The notes under the pieces are model-generated. The model searched no databases. It was not told where the DNA came from and worked only from the letters and a program-made list of their open reading frames with translations. A stretch of 64,000 nucleotides of DNA, from NCBI GenBank assembly GCA_964619935.1, contig CAZUGO010000068.1, positions 1 to 64,000 of the forward strand. Reading direction: 5' to 3'. Within the stretch, counting starts at the first letter, position 1, and each line of letters starts with the position of its first letter. The DNA comes from CAZUGO01 sp964619935 (GTDB lineage: Bacteria; Planctomycetota; Phycisphaerae; UBA1845; CAIVHJ01). Of this stretch, positions 52,985-61,936 are shown one piece after another. Both the position numbers and the translations under genes were made by a program.

Positions 52985-54433
52985 ATGACGGTCATGGAGT
53001 GCCAGCCGACGACGACGCCCGCGCCGCCGTTGCCGGACGACCACGGCGGATTCGACCGCGCCCATGTCGATGCCTGCCTGAAATGGAAGCGCCGCAGCCG
53101 GGCCTATCACGACGGCCTGCGCCACCTGTACCAGCGGAACATTCCGCCGCACGCCCGGGTCCTGGAGATCGGCTGCGGCGACGGCGAGTTGCTGGCCGCG
53201 GTCCGACCCAGCCGCGGCGTGGGCGTCGACTGCGACGCCGATCTCTTGGCTTACGCCGCCCGGCAACACCCGCACCTCCGTTTTCAACACCAGGACGCCC
53301 ACGACCTGAAACTTGACGAACAATTCGACTACATCATTCTCAGCAACCTGCTCGGCGAGGTCCGGGACGTGCAACGCGTCTTGCAGCGGCTGCACCCGAT
53401 CTGTCATTCGCACACCAAGATCCTGATCACGCAGTACAACTACCTCTGGGAGCCGCTGCTGCGGCTGGGCCAGCGGGTCGGACTGCGCCGCCCGGTGGCG
53501 CTGCAGAACTGGCTGTCGCTGCCGGATCTGCTCAACCTGCTGGAGGTCTGCCAGTTCCGGCCGGTGCGCCAGCAGCTGCGCATGCTGCTGCCCAAGGGCA
53601 TCCCGCTGCTGTCCTACGTGTGCAACCGCTTCGTGGCGCTGCTGCCGGGGATCAACGCCCTGTGCCTGGTGTCGTTTGTGGTGGCCATGCCCGAGGCCGT
53701 CGCCGGCGACCCCGAACAGGTCTCGGTCAGCGTGATCATCCCAACCAGGAACGAACGCGGCAACATCGCCGCCGCCATCCGCCGCACGCCGCCGATGGGC
53801 GCCCGCACCGAGTTCATTTTTGTGGACGGGCAATCGACCGACGGCACCCTCGAGGAAATTCACCGCGTCATGCGCGCCCACCCCGAGGTGGACATCACCG
53901 TCTTGCAGCAGGACGGCCGAGGCAAAGGCGACGCGGTGCGCAAGGGCTTCGCCCAGGCGCGCGGCGACGTGCTGATGATCCTGGATTCAGATCTGACCAT
54001 GCCGCCCGAAGACCTGCCCAAGTATTTCGACGCCCTGGTCCGCGGCCGCGGTGAACTGATCAACGGCAGCCGGCTGGTCTACCCGCTCGAGGACCAGTCC
54101 ATGCGCTTCCTGAATCTGCTGGCCAACAAAAGCTTCGCCATCCTGTTTACCTGGCTACTGGAGCAGCGGCTGAAGGACACCCTCTGCGGCACCAAGGTGC
54201 TGCTGCGGAGCGATTACCAGAAGATCGCGGCCAATCGGGCCTACTTCGGCGATTTCGACCCCTTTGGCGACTTCGATCTGCTGTTCGGGGCCGCCAAGCT
54301 GAATCTCAAGATCGTGGAGGTGCCCATTCGCTATCAACCGCGAACCTACGGCGACATCAAGATCGAACGCTTCAAGCACGGCTGGCTGCTCCTGAAAATG
54401 TGTGTGGTTGCATTCCGCAAGCTCAAGCTCTAA
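52985..54433 (+). CDS. SAM methyltransferase fused to a family 2 glycosyltransferase
   Basis: 482 residues. The N-terminal ~180 residues are a class I methyltransferase (HARVLEIGCGDGELLAAVRP, GVGVDCDADLLAYAARQHPH, FDYIILSNLLGEVRDVQRVL). The C-terminal ~240 residues are a GT2 glycosyltransferase (VSVIIPTRNERGNIAAAIRR, EFIFVDGQSTDGTLEEIHRV, DVLMILDSDLTMPPEDLPKY with the DxD), ending in a DPG/polyprenol-type tail. Such GT2s often act on polyprenyl phosphate. Probably makes or decorates a lipid-linked sugar for the surface glycan, upstream of the GDP-fucose genes. Confidence 0.88.
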   Translation: MTVMECQPTTTPAPPLPDDHGGFDRAHVDACLKWKRRSRAYHDGLRHLYQRNIPPHARVLEIGCGDGELLAAVRPSRGVGVDCDADLLAYAARQHPHLRFQHQDAHDLKLDEQFDYIILSNLLGEVRDVQRVLQRLHPICHSHTKILITQYNYLWEPLLRLGQRVGLRRPVALQNWLSLPDLLNLLEVCQFRPVRQQLRMLLPKGIPLLSYVCNRFVALLPGINALCLVSFVVAMPEAVAGDPEQVSVSVIIPTRNERGNIAAAIRRTPPMGARTEFIFVDGQSTDGTLEEIHRVMRAHPEVDITVLQQDGRGKGDAVRKGFAQARGDVLMILDSDLTMPPEDLPKYFDALVRGRGELINGSRLVYPLEDQSMRFLNLLANKSFAILFTWLLEQRLKDTLCGTKVLLRSDYQKIAANRAYFGDFDPFGDFDLLFGAAKLNLKIVEVPIRYQPRTYGDIKIERFKHGWLLLKMCVVAFRKLKL

Positions 54434-54510
54434 CCTGACCCCGGCAGCGCTGCGGGTCCGTGGTGACTCCGCGAGCCGGCCGGGTGGGTCGCCCGGCGCC
54501 TCACGCAATC

Positions 54511-55524
54511 ATGACACTGGACTTGTGCACAACCCGGCTGGCGGTCACCGGCGGCAGCGGCCTGCTGGGCCGCGCCGTGCTCCGGCAGCTCACCCGGCTG
54601 GGCTGCCGGCAGGTCGCCGCCCCGCGGTCCGGCGAGTACGATCTGCGGACCGAGGACGGCGTCCGCCGCTGGTACGCCGATCTGCGGCCCGACGTGGTCC
54701 TGCACCTGGCCGCCGCGGTCGGCGGGATCGGTGCCAACCGCGATCATCCCGGCCGCTTCTTCTACGACAACGCCATCATGGGCCTGCACATGATCGAGTT
54801 CGCCCGGCGGGCCCGGGTGACCAAGCTGGTGTGCATCGGGACGGTGTGCGGCTATCCGAGGTGCACAGCGGCGCCGTTCGTCGAGGCCGACCTGTGGGAG
54901 GGCTACCCGGAAGAGACCAACGCCCCGTACGGCCTGGCCAAGAAGATGCTCCTGGTCCAGTCCCAGGCGTACCGCCGCGAGTACGGCCTGAACTCGATTC
55001 ATCTGATTCCGGTGAACCTGTATGGGCCGCACGACAATTTCGCCCTGGACAGCGCCCACGTCATCCCGGCCTTGATTCGCAAGTGCGTCGAGGCCCGCCG
55101 CGACCGCCGGTCGATCCTGACCCTGTGGGGCGACGGCACGCCCACCCGCGAGTTCCTGTATGTCGACGATGCCGCCGAGGGGGTCGTGCAGGCCGCCCGG
55201 CACTATGACCACCCCGAGCCGGTGAACCTGGGATCGGGCGAGGAGATCGCCATTCGCGACCTGGCCCAGCGCATCGCCGCCCTGACCGGCTACGCCGGCG
55301 GCTTTGAATGGGATGCCAGCCGGCCCAACGGCCAGCCGCGGCGCTGCGTCGACACCACCCGGGCCCGCGGCGCCTTCGGATTCGAGGCCCGCACCCGCCT
55401 GGATGAGGGCCTCCGCCGGACCTGCGAATGGTACCTGAAACAAACCGGCGAATTGGCCGATAACATACGGACCGGCGCGACCACCGGGCGAGGGTCCAGC
55501 TCATGGCACGAAAACGAGCGTTGA
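54511..55524 (+). CDS. fcl: GDP-L-fucose synthase
   Basis: 337 residues. Epimerises and reduces GDP-4-keto-6-deoxymannose to GDP-L-fucose with NADPH. Rossmann GGSGLLG, then DVVLHLAAAVGGIGANRDHP, the catalytic Ser/Cys-Tyr-Lys region (CIGTVCGYPR, APYGLAKKMLL) and NLYGPHDNFALDSAHVIPAL are diagnostic. The start at 54511 is set by family similarity. The gene overlaps gmd by 22 bases, so the two are one operon. Confidence 0.95.
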   Translation: MTLDLCTTRLAVTGGSGLLGRAVLRQLTRLGCRQVAAPRSGEYDLRTEDGVRRWYADLRPDVVLHLAAAVGGIGANRDHPGRFFYDNAIMGLHMIEFARRARVTKLVCIGTVCGYPRCTAAPFVEADLWEGYPEETNAPYGLAKKMLLVQSQAYRREYGLNSIHLIPVNLYGPHDNFALDSAHVIPALIRKCVEARRDRRSILTLWGDGTPTREFLYVDDAAEGVVQAARHYDHPEPVNLGSGEEIAIRDLAQRIAALTGYAGGFEWDASRPNGQPRRCVDTTRARGAFGFEARTRLDEGLRRTCEWYLKQTGELADNIRTGATTGRGSSSWHENER

Positions 55525-56534
55525 TTTCGGGCATCACCGGGCAGGACGGCTCCTACCTGGCCGAGTTTCTGCTGGCCCGCGGCTATGACGTGATCGGCAT
55601 CGTCCGCCGGGCGAGCACCTTCAACACCAAGCGCATTGATCACATCTACAGCGATCCGCACGACGATAATCCGCAGTTACGACTGGTCTACGGCGACCTG
55701 ACCGATGCCAGCAACGTGGCCAAGATCGTGGCCGAGGTCCGGCCCGATGAGATTTACAATCTCGGAGCCCAGAGCCACGTGCGGGTCAGCTTCGACATCC
55801 CGGAGTACACCGCCAACGTCGGCGGGTTGGGCGCCTTGCGCTTCCTGGAAGCCATCAAGGCCGAGAAGCTGGACTGCCGCTTCTACCAGGCATCCAGCAG
55901 CGAGCTGTTCGGTGGAATGCAGGCCACCGCCCAGAACGAGCACACGCCCTTCTACCCGCGCAGCCCCTATGCCGCCGCCAAGCTGTACGCCTATTGGATT
56001 ACGGTGAATTACCGCGAAGCGTACGGCATTTTTGCGGTCAACGGCATTCTGTTCAACCATGAGTCGCCGCGCCGCGGCGAAACCTTTGTGACTCGCAAAG
56101 TCACCCGGGCGGCGGCCCGGATCAAGCTGGGGCTGGAGCACAAGCTGTATCTCGGGAATCTCGACGCCCGCCGCGACTGGGGCTTTGCCGGCGACTTTGT
56201 GGAAGCGATGTGGCTGATGCTGCAACAGGACCAGCCCAAGGACTACGTTATCGCCACCGGCGAAACTCATTCGGTTCGCGAACTCTGCGACCAGGCCTTC
56301 GGCTGCCTGGGTCTGGACTACCGCGACCACGTCGAAATCGATCCGCGATACTATCGACCCACCGAAGTCGACATGCTGCACGGCGACCCGACGCTGGCCC
56401 AGCGCGAACTGGGCTGGACCGCCAAGGTGACCTTCAGCGAATTGATCCACATGATGGTGGAGTTCGACTACGAGCGCGAACGCCGCAAGATGATCCAGTT
56501 CGAAGCCGCCGGCAAGCTGGATTCCATCAGGTAG
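55503..56534 (+). CDS. gmd: GDP-mannose 4,6-dehydratase
   Basis: 343 residues. Makes GDP-4-keto-6-deoxy-D-mannose, the substrate of Fcl. Diagnostic parts are RALISGITGQDGSYLAEFLL, GIVRRASTFNTKRIDHIY, YNLGAQSHVRVSFDIPEYTA, YQASSSELFGG, YPRSPYAAAKLYAYWITVNY, FNHESPRRGETFVTRKVTRA and LGNLDARRDWGFAGDFVEAM. Together fcl and gmd give GDP-fucose for the surface glycan. Overlaps fcl. Confidence 0.97.
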   Translation: MARKRALISGITGQDGSYLAEFLLARGYDVIGIVRRASTFNTKRIDHIYSDPHDDNPQLRLVYGDLTDASNVAKIVAEVRPDEIYNLGAQSHVRVSFDIPEYTANVGGLGALRFLEAIKAEKLDCRFYQASSSELFGGMQATAQNEHTPFYPRSPYAAAKLYAYWITVNYREAYGIFAVNGILFNHESPRRGETFVTRKVTRAAARIKLGLEHKLYLGNLDARRDWGFAGDFVEAMWLMLQQDQPKDYVIATGETHSVRELCDQAFGCLGLDYRDHVEIDPRYYRPTEVDMLHGDPTLAQRELGWTAKVTFSELIHMMVEFDYERERRKMIQFEAAGKLDSIR

Positions 56535-56729
56535 CCGCGCCCGCCTGACCGCACTCCAGAGCACAAGTCCAGTACACCCGGACGCACGTACACCAATCGC
56601 GCTGGACGGTGCCAGGGGCGCATGCCGGCCCCACGCTTCAGCGGCGCTTCAGCGCGGGGCCCGCAAACCAAACGCGCTCGGCCGGTTCGAAGACCCCATA
56701 GGCCGAAGCCGTCTGTTGGACTCCCGGCA

Positions 56730-56808
56730 TTAGGGGCAGGCTCCCCAGGCGCCGAGCAGCAGGGCGATCCACGGCGTTCACCACATCATCGGTGTTGGGC
56801 GGAATAAG
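56730..56808 (-). pseudogene. Frameshifted dockerin-like C-terminal remnant
   Basis: On the minus strand one frame reads NTDDVVNAVD. After a one-base shift the next frame reads ALLLGAWGACP and a stop. Joined, this is the local dockerin signature (compare NADGQVNAADLALLLGAWGP). No upstream protein in the same frame is recognisable, so it looks like the tail of a lost secreted-protein gene. Confidence 0.65.
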
Positions 56809-56931
56809 GACGGGCCAGGAGCATCTCCTGACCAAATCCCGTCTTCTTATTGGTCGCTTCACCGCCGCCCCCGGGAACCCTCGCGAACCGGGAGGCACCT
56901 CGCGTTTACGAGCGAAAAACTAGGAATCCGC

Positions 56932-56959
56932 TTGACTTGACTGGGGCATATGCTATGTT
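56932..56959 (+). promoter_or_regulatory. Predicted promoter of the Cys-rich secreted protein
   Basis: TTGACT, 16 bases, TATGTT, about 110 bases before the ATG at 57069. The -35 is close to consensus. Confidence 0.5.
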
Positions 56960-57068
56960 TGCAAGCTTAAAAATTCATTAGCTCGGTCGCAAGAAACCGA
57001 TAGAATGGTGAGCTTCCTAATTCAGTGGGTGCTTGATCCAAGCCGGTTCAATTCTAAAGGAGCACGCC

Positions 57069-57758
57069 ATGAAGCATGCAGCCCTCCTTGTGGCCCTGGT
57101 TAGTACCGGAGCCCAATCGCTTGCCCTGGAACCGTACAGCGGTCCCGGAGCGATCGAAATCAACCGGGAGCAGGGCACGATCGCAATACTTCATGGAGTG
57201 TGGGGTGAGGAAACGCTCTTCGGTGACGAGTACCACATCGAGGATCTCCAGGCCAAGTCGTTCATGGGGGAAACCTTCTGGGCCATTGGTCACTTGACTG
57301 TGGTGCCATGCGACCAGGCGGGATCGTTTATGATAACGATCCAACCGGCGGACGGTCTCGATCCGGGACCGCTGGAGACCAAGCCGCTCGACGCAAGCGA
57401 CTTCGGGGCTTGGCTTGAGGAAGCAGTTCAGGCCTACCAGAACCACGCGGCCTTCAGGCGCACGGTTCGGGCGGAGATCACGGAGTACGCGGTGGCGGAG
57501 CGCTCCGGCTCCCCGAGCATCGCAAGCCCAACGGACAATCCGGCGGGTGGAGCAGACTGTCCCGGGGGCTCGTGTAACTGCTCGGGAGCCAGCGGAGGCA
57601 GTGCCAGCGCGTGCTGTCCGGCCGGCTACCGCCCGGTGTGCACGTGCTCCCCATGTTGCTCGGGTTCTTGCCGGCGCAACCCGGCAAGCGCCATCGTGAT
57701 CGACGGGTTGGAAACGGCAACTCAGGTTGACGTTGAGCTTGGCTTAGAGACGCCCTAG
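57069..57758 (+). CDS. Secreted protein with Cys-rich C-terminal module
   Basis: 229 residues from the ATG at 57069 (AAAGGAG upstream). A signal peptide (HAALLVALVSTGAQSLA) precedes a ~130-residue domain (GAIEINREQGTIAILHGVWG, GDEYHIEDLQAKSFMGETFW). A Cys-rich block follows (CPGGSCNCSGASGG, ACCPAGYRPVCTCSPCCSGS, CRRNPA). Twelve cysteines in about 50 residues suggest disulfide bonds or metal binding. No dockerin. Family not recognised. It has its own promoter. Confidence 0.72.
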   Translation: MKHAALLVALVSTGAQSLALEPYSGPGAIEINREQGTIAILHGVWGEETLFGDEYHIEDLQAKSFMGETFWAIGHLTVVPCDQAGSFMITIQPADGLDPGPLETKPLDASDFGAWLEEAVQAYQNHAAFRRTVRAEITEYAVAERSGSPSIASPTDNPAGGADCPGGSCNCSGASGGSASACCPAGYRPVCTCSPCCSGSCRRNPASAIVIDGLETATQVDVELGLETP

Positions 57759-57765
57759 TGCTCCA

Positions 57766-58137
57766 TTACTTCTCAACTGATGGATAAAGCCGCCTGAGCT
57801 TTATCCGTGCATCCTCCGCGGTGAGCTGCCAATCCGCTTTTGTTCCGACAATATCGCGCGCGACTTCCCATGCCTTCACTTCACGGCGCAGATCATCGAC
57901 GTTGTCAATGCGTCGCGACAAGCACTGTCGGCCAAGAATGCCCAGCTCGATCTCCGCCATATCCAGCCAGCTACCGTGCTTGGGCGTGTAGTGGGGTTCA
58001 AACCGATCCGCTAACCGCTTGGCTTCCGTTGGCGAGAACGCCTCGTACAACGAAGCCGGCGAGTGCGTGTTCAGATTGTCCTGCACCAGCACGATCACCT
58101 CTGCTTCCGGGTACATCTCATCGGCGATGAACCTTCT
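57766..58137 (-). pseudogene. IS630-family transposase C-terminal fragment
   Basis: The last ~123 codons of a DDE transposase: RRFIADEMYPEAEVIVLVQD, NLNTHSPASLYEAFSPTEAK, FEPHYTPKHGSWLDMAEIEL. The second Asp and final Glu of the DDE triad are present (QDNLNTH; DMAEIE). The N-terminal helix-turn-helix and first Asp are missing. It is joined in a different frame to an IS4-type fragment, so it cannot be active. Confidence 0.8.
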
Positions 58138-58363
58138 GCAGTTTGCTGACTTGCTGGATGGCCCGCAGGCTGGTGACAATGGGGTTGAAGAAGTATAGCA
58201 GGATGAGGGCCGCGTATTGATCGTAGTGCAGCTTGCGGTGGTGGGCTCGATCGCGGGCGAAGGCATGGTCGTGCAGCTTGTCCAGCAGCGGCAGCAGCAG
58301 CTTGAAGTGCTTGAAGCCGTGCAGGTCCTCTTCCTCAATCTCACGGTTCGGCGTCCGTGCCAT
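58118..58363 (-). pseudogene. IS4-like transposase N-terminal fragment
   Basis: 81 codons beginning MARTPNREIEEEDLHGFKHF, then KLLLPLLDKLHDHAFARDRA, LHYDQYAALILLYFFNPIVT, SLRAIQQVSKLQKV. This matches the N-terminal domain of an IS4-type transposase family by memory. It stops where IS630-type sequence begins. The fragment has a ribosome-binding-like GGGAGC upstream but no catalytic domain. Confidence 0.7.
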
Positions 58364-58686
58364 GCTCCCTATAGTATGCGCTACAATCGCTCACGGCGCA
58401 AATAAAGTGTGGCGCGAGAGTGTAGAGTCACGCGCGACATGCAAAGCATCCAGCAACTGCTGTGCCGAACACTATTGCTCCTGACCCCGTCTTTATTTCA
58501 GCGGGGATGCGCTGACATCACCATCGACGGCGACCTCACCGCGATCATGCTCATCTCCGGAGACACTGACATCACTTGTGGCCTCAGTCTTGGAGACCGG
58601 TCAGGCCAGCCCGTAGCGGCGTTCAGCGCTTACGCGCCCGGGCATGACGGCGCTACCCACCCCTGATCTGCCCCGGAGAAACCTGC
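58364..58686. other. Intergenic region next to the transposase scar
   Basis: 323 bases. A frame starting near 58409 has no recognisable protein character. No terminal inverted repeats of the inserted elements were found by eye. Confidence 0.45.
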
Positions 58687-59370
58687 TTGGCTCGCAAACC
58701 GGTGGAACGATTGCAGATCCCCGTCGGCGAGGCGCACACCACCGCGGCCCTGGACCTCAATCGCGGTGCGTTCGCGGGCATGCTCGTGTTGGCTCACGGC
58801 GCCGGCGGACACATGGACCATCCCATGATGACGGCGCTGGCCGATCGGCTGTGCGGCTGTGGGCTGGTCGTGGTGCGTTTCAATTTCCTGTACCGCGCCG
58901 CCGGCCAGGGACCGCCCGATCGCATGCCCCGGTTGCAGTCCTGTTTTGAAGCGGTGGTCCGTTACGTGCGCACACTGAACCCGCCGCGGCTGCTCATCGG
59001 CGGACACTCCATGGGCGGCCGAGTCGCGTCACTGCTCGCAGCCGACGGGCTTGATTGTGACGGCGCGCTGCTGCTCGCCTATCCACTGCATCCCGCCGGA
59101 AAGCCGCAGCAACTGCGCGCTGCCCACCTGCATCGAATCACCGTACCGGTGCTGAGTTGCAACGGCACCCGCGACGCCCTGTGCCGGCAGGAACTCCTCG
59201 ACCCGATCCTCGACACCCTGCCAAGACCCTGGACGCACCACTGGCTGCCCGAGGCCGACCACAGCTACACCGTCACCAAGCGCTCCGGTCGCACGCAGCA
59301 CGATGTGCTCGCCGAGATCGAGCGACACGCTGCCCACTGGCTCGCCACCCTGCCGGCCCTGCGGAGCTGA
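58687..59370 (+). CDS. Alpha/beta hydrolase, dienelactone-hydrolase/KANL3-like
   Basis: 227 residues. The oxyanion loop LAHGAGGHMDHPMMTALADR, VVRFNFLYRAAGQGPPDR, the nucleophile elbow GGHSMGGRVASLLAA (Ser in GHSMGG), acid in CNGTRDALC and His in EADHSYTVTKRSGR form a full triad. The family resembles the KANL3/Tex30 group; in bacteria the substrate is unknown. Cytoplasmic, no signal peptide. Confidence 0.85.
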   Translation: MARKPVERLQIPVGEAHTTAALDLNRGAFAGMLVLAHGAGGHMDHPMMTALADRLCGCGLVVVRFNFLYRAAGQGPPDRMPRLQSCFEAVVRYVRTLNPPRLLIGGHSMGGRVASLLAADGLDCDGALLLAYPLHPAGKPQQLRAAHLHRITVPVLSCNGTRDALCRQELLDPILDTLPRPWTHHWLPEADHSYTVTKRSGRTQHDVLAEIERHAAHWLATLPALRS

Positions 59371-59523
59371 GCGTCAAACACCTTTCTCCTTGTGTCCCAT
59401 AATGATATGGATTTAAGCGCTCCCGCAGGCTCGTCACCGAGCGCCGCATTGTTTACACTGGGTCCGGATAACCAACCAGGGGGAGGGCAGACCCCCGCCA
59501 GCGATCGCGATGAGGGACCCTTT

Positions 59524-61164
59524 ATGCCGGCAGGTTTGATGTTGGTGTGGTGCGTGCTGTTGTCGGGCCAGGCGGCCGCAGCCGACCCGTTACCCCGGGC
59601 GACCATTCATCCCTTGGTGCACAGCCGCCTGCTCCGCGCCGGCGGCAATCCCATCGTCGTGTGGGTCTACTTTCGGGACCGCGACTTCAGCAACGATAGT
59701 GAGCGCGCGGCCGCCCTCGCAAAAGCCCGCCAGACACTGCACCCGCGAACCGTGAAGCGCCGCCTGCGGCGACGGCGGATTCCCGGCGTGGTCGACCGTC
59801 ACGACCTGCCGCTGACCGAACGTTACGTGGAACAGGTCCGCTCGAGCGGTGCGGTCATCCGCGTGCGCAGCCGCTGGCTCAATGCCGTCAGCGTGCTGGC
59901 GTCGGGCACCCAGATTGCGGCCCTCGCCGAGTCGCCCAGCGTGCGGCTGATCGAGCCGGTGCGCCGCGGGCGGCCGCTGGAGGCCGTGCCGATCACGCAC
60001 CCTGAACCCACGCCGGCCCGGCAGATGCAGGGTACCGGAACCGGCAGCTTCTACGGCCTTGCCGAAGACCAGCTTGATCAGATCGGTATTATCGACATGC
60101 ATGACGCCGGGTTTACCGGCAGCAGCGTGGTCATCGGGGTCCTGGACACCGGGTTCGAGCGCAGCCACGAGGCCTACAATGCGCCCGGTCATCCGCTGGC
60201 GGTGCTCGATGAATGGGATTTTCTCGAAAACGACGGCAACACCGCCATCGAAGCCGGCGACGATCCCGACCAGCATGTTCACGGAACGCTGGTGCTCAGC
60301 GCGATCGCCGCGTACAAGCCCAACGTCCTGGTCGGCGGGGCCTACAATGCCTCCTTCATCCTGGTCAAGACCGAGGACGTCACCGACGAATACCCCATGG
60401 AAGAGGACTTCTATGTCGCCGGACTGGAGTTCCTCGAAGCCGGCGGTGCCGATGTAGCGACCTCTTCACTCGGCTACATCGAGTGGTACACCTGGTTCGA
60501 TCTCGATGGATTGACCGCGGTGACCACCCTGGCGGTCAACATCGCCACGGATAATGGCATGGCCTGCTGCACCGCGGCCGGCAACGGCGGCATCGATCAG
60601 GATCTGCCCTCGCTGATCGCCCCGGCCGATGCCTTCGATGTGGTCACCTGTGGAGCGGTCGACGACGCGGGCTTTACCGCCGATTTCAGCGCCAACGGCC
60701 CGACGGCCGACGGCCGGGTCAAGCCGGAAGTGCTGGCCCGCGGCGTCGCGACCATGACCGTGGACGCCAACGACCCCACGGAGTACAGCAGCGCCAACGG
60801 AACCTCGCTGTCCACACCGCTGATCGCCGCCGGCGTCGCCTTGTTGCTCGACGCCCACCCCACCTGGACCGTCGAGCAGGTCCGCACGGCGCTGTTCCAA
60901 ACCGCCGACTACTACCAAGCCAATGGGATGCCAGATCCGGAGTTCCGCCGCGGCTACGGGATCATCAACGTGTTCGCCGCCGCGCAAGTGTCTTTCTGTG
61001 AAGCCGACCTCAGCGACGACGGCACCGTGGACGCCGCCGACCTCGCCCAACTGCTGGGCGCCTGGGGATCCAACCCCGGCCACCCGGCCGATCTGACCGG
61101 CGACGGCAGCGTCGACGCCGCCGACCTGGCCTTACTGCTGGGTGCCTGGGGAAGCTGCTCCTGA
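59524..61164 (+). CDS. Secreted subtilisin-like protease with dockerin-like C-terminus
   Basis: 546 residues from the ATG at 59524 (GAGGG upstream). The signal peptide is LMLVWCVLLSGQAAAA. A propeptide-like region follows (IVVWVYFRDRDFSNDSERAA). The S8 triad can be placed: Asp208 (VLDTGFERSHE), His253 (HVHGTLV) and Ser428 (NGTSLSTPLIAAG), with oxyanion Asn354 (AAGNGG). Two dockerin-like motifs end it (DLSDDGTVDAADLAQLLGAW, DLTGDGSVDAADLALLLGAW). It is an exported protease, perhaps for nutrient proteins or processing surface proteins. Confidence 0.92.
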   Translation: MPAGLMLVWCVLLSGQAAAADPLPRATIHPLVHSRLLRAGGNPIVVWVYFRDRDFSNDSERAAALAKARQTLHPRTVKRRLRRRRIPGVVDRHDLPLTERYVEQVRSSGAVIRVRSRWLNAVSVLASGTQIAALAESPSVRLIEPVRRGRPLEAVPITHPEPTPARQMQGTGTGSFYGLAEDQLDQIGIIDMHDAGFTGSSVVIGVLDTGFERSHEAYNAPGHPLAVLDEWDFLENDGNTAIEAGDDPDQHVHGTLVLSAIAAYKPNVLVGGAYNASFILVKTEDVTDEYPMEEDFYVAGLEFLEAGGADVATSSLGYIEWYTWFDLDGLTAVTTLAVNIATDNGMACCTAAGNGGIDQDLPSLIAPADAFDVVTCGAVDDAGFTADFSANGPTADGRVKPEVLARGVATMTVDANDPTEYSSANGTSLSTPLIAAGVALLLDAHPTWTVEQVRTALFQTADYYQANGMPDPEFRRGYGIINVFAAAQVSFCEADLSDDGTVDAADLAQLLGAWGSNPGHPADLTGDGSVDAADLALLLGAWGSCS

Positions 61165-61280
61165 GTCAAAACCGCCATGCCGGCAACCCCGCGCCCTCTC
61201 GCTCGCAGGGCTGCTCCCAATCGCATCGAGTCAAACCGCCGGAGGCTCGCCCAGCGCTACGGCCCCCACCCTGTCAGGGC

Positions 61281-61925
61281 TCAACCGCGTCCGATTGGGA
61301 GCTGATCTGCAATCTGCTGAATCGCCTGGAACATGGCAACGGCTGACCGGACAATTCCGTCCTGGTCAATCGCGGACAGCGCGGTTCCGTTCATCCGCTC
61401 CTTGAACGCCTGCCAATAAGGCCGCTGGCGATCCCCGTAGGGGTCAAAATAGGACAGCCCCCTGTTCGAATCGAGGCCATAGGCCTGGGCCAAGGCCTTT
61501 GCGGTATACTTCGCCCCGTTCGTGCTGCCCTCGAGCACGTACAGGTAGCCCAGCAGGTGTGCCGGATTGCCGGTCGACCTGGCTTCGATCTGCTCGATCA
61601 ATCCGGCCGCCCCAGGCGTTAGCGTCACCTCACCCAATGAAGCGTTCAGATGCCCGAGATCGGCCATCAAGAAGGGCAGCTTGTACTCATGACCCAGCAC
61701 CACTGCGGCGATGGCGGCGTGATCCCGGTTCTGAATCAATGCCGTCTCCAACTTCCAATGGATCCGGTAGAGCTGCATCAGAAATTCGACGAAGGTCCCC
61801 AGCGGCAGTTCCCCCTTGGCCAGAGCTTGCTGGAAGGGATGCCGCTCGGTTGCAACGTGCAGCTCGGCGGTCTCGGATCGGAGCCGGTCCATGATCGAAT
61901 CGTGAGTCCCCACTGAAGTTGTCAT
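61281..61925 (-). CDS. Heme oxygenase (biliverdin-producing)
   Basis: 214 residues from the ATG at 61925 (AGGAGG upstream). Heme oxygenase signatures are LRSETAELHVATERHPFQQA with the proximal His, and LLGYLYVLEGSTNGAKYTAK in the distal helix. It opens heme to biliverdin, iron and CO. This may supply iron or a chromophore. Its ribosome binding site lies at the stop of a small membrane-peptide gene, so the two are translationally coupled. Confidence 0.88.
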   Translation of the reverse strand: MTTSVGTHDSIMDRLRSETAELHVATERHPFQQALAKGELPLGTFVEFLMQLYRIHWKLETALIQNRDHAAIAAVVLGHEYKLPFLMADLGHLNASLGEVTLTPGAAGLIEQIEARSTGNPAHLLGYLYVLEGSTNGAKYTAKALAQAYGLDSNRGLSYFDPYGDRQRPYWQAFKERMNGTALSAIDQDGIVRSAVAMFQAIQQIADQLPIGRG

Positions 61926-61936
61926 CTGATCCTCCT

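Larger units (their letters stand above)
56535..57068. other. Intergenic region with decayed dockerin and a promoter
   Basis: 534 bases without an intact gene. It holds the dockerin remnant and the promoter listed separately. The right third is AT-rich. Confidence 0.6.
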
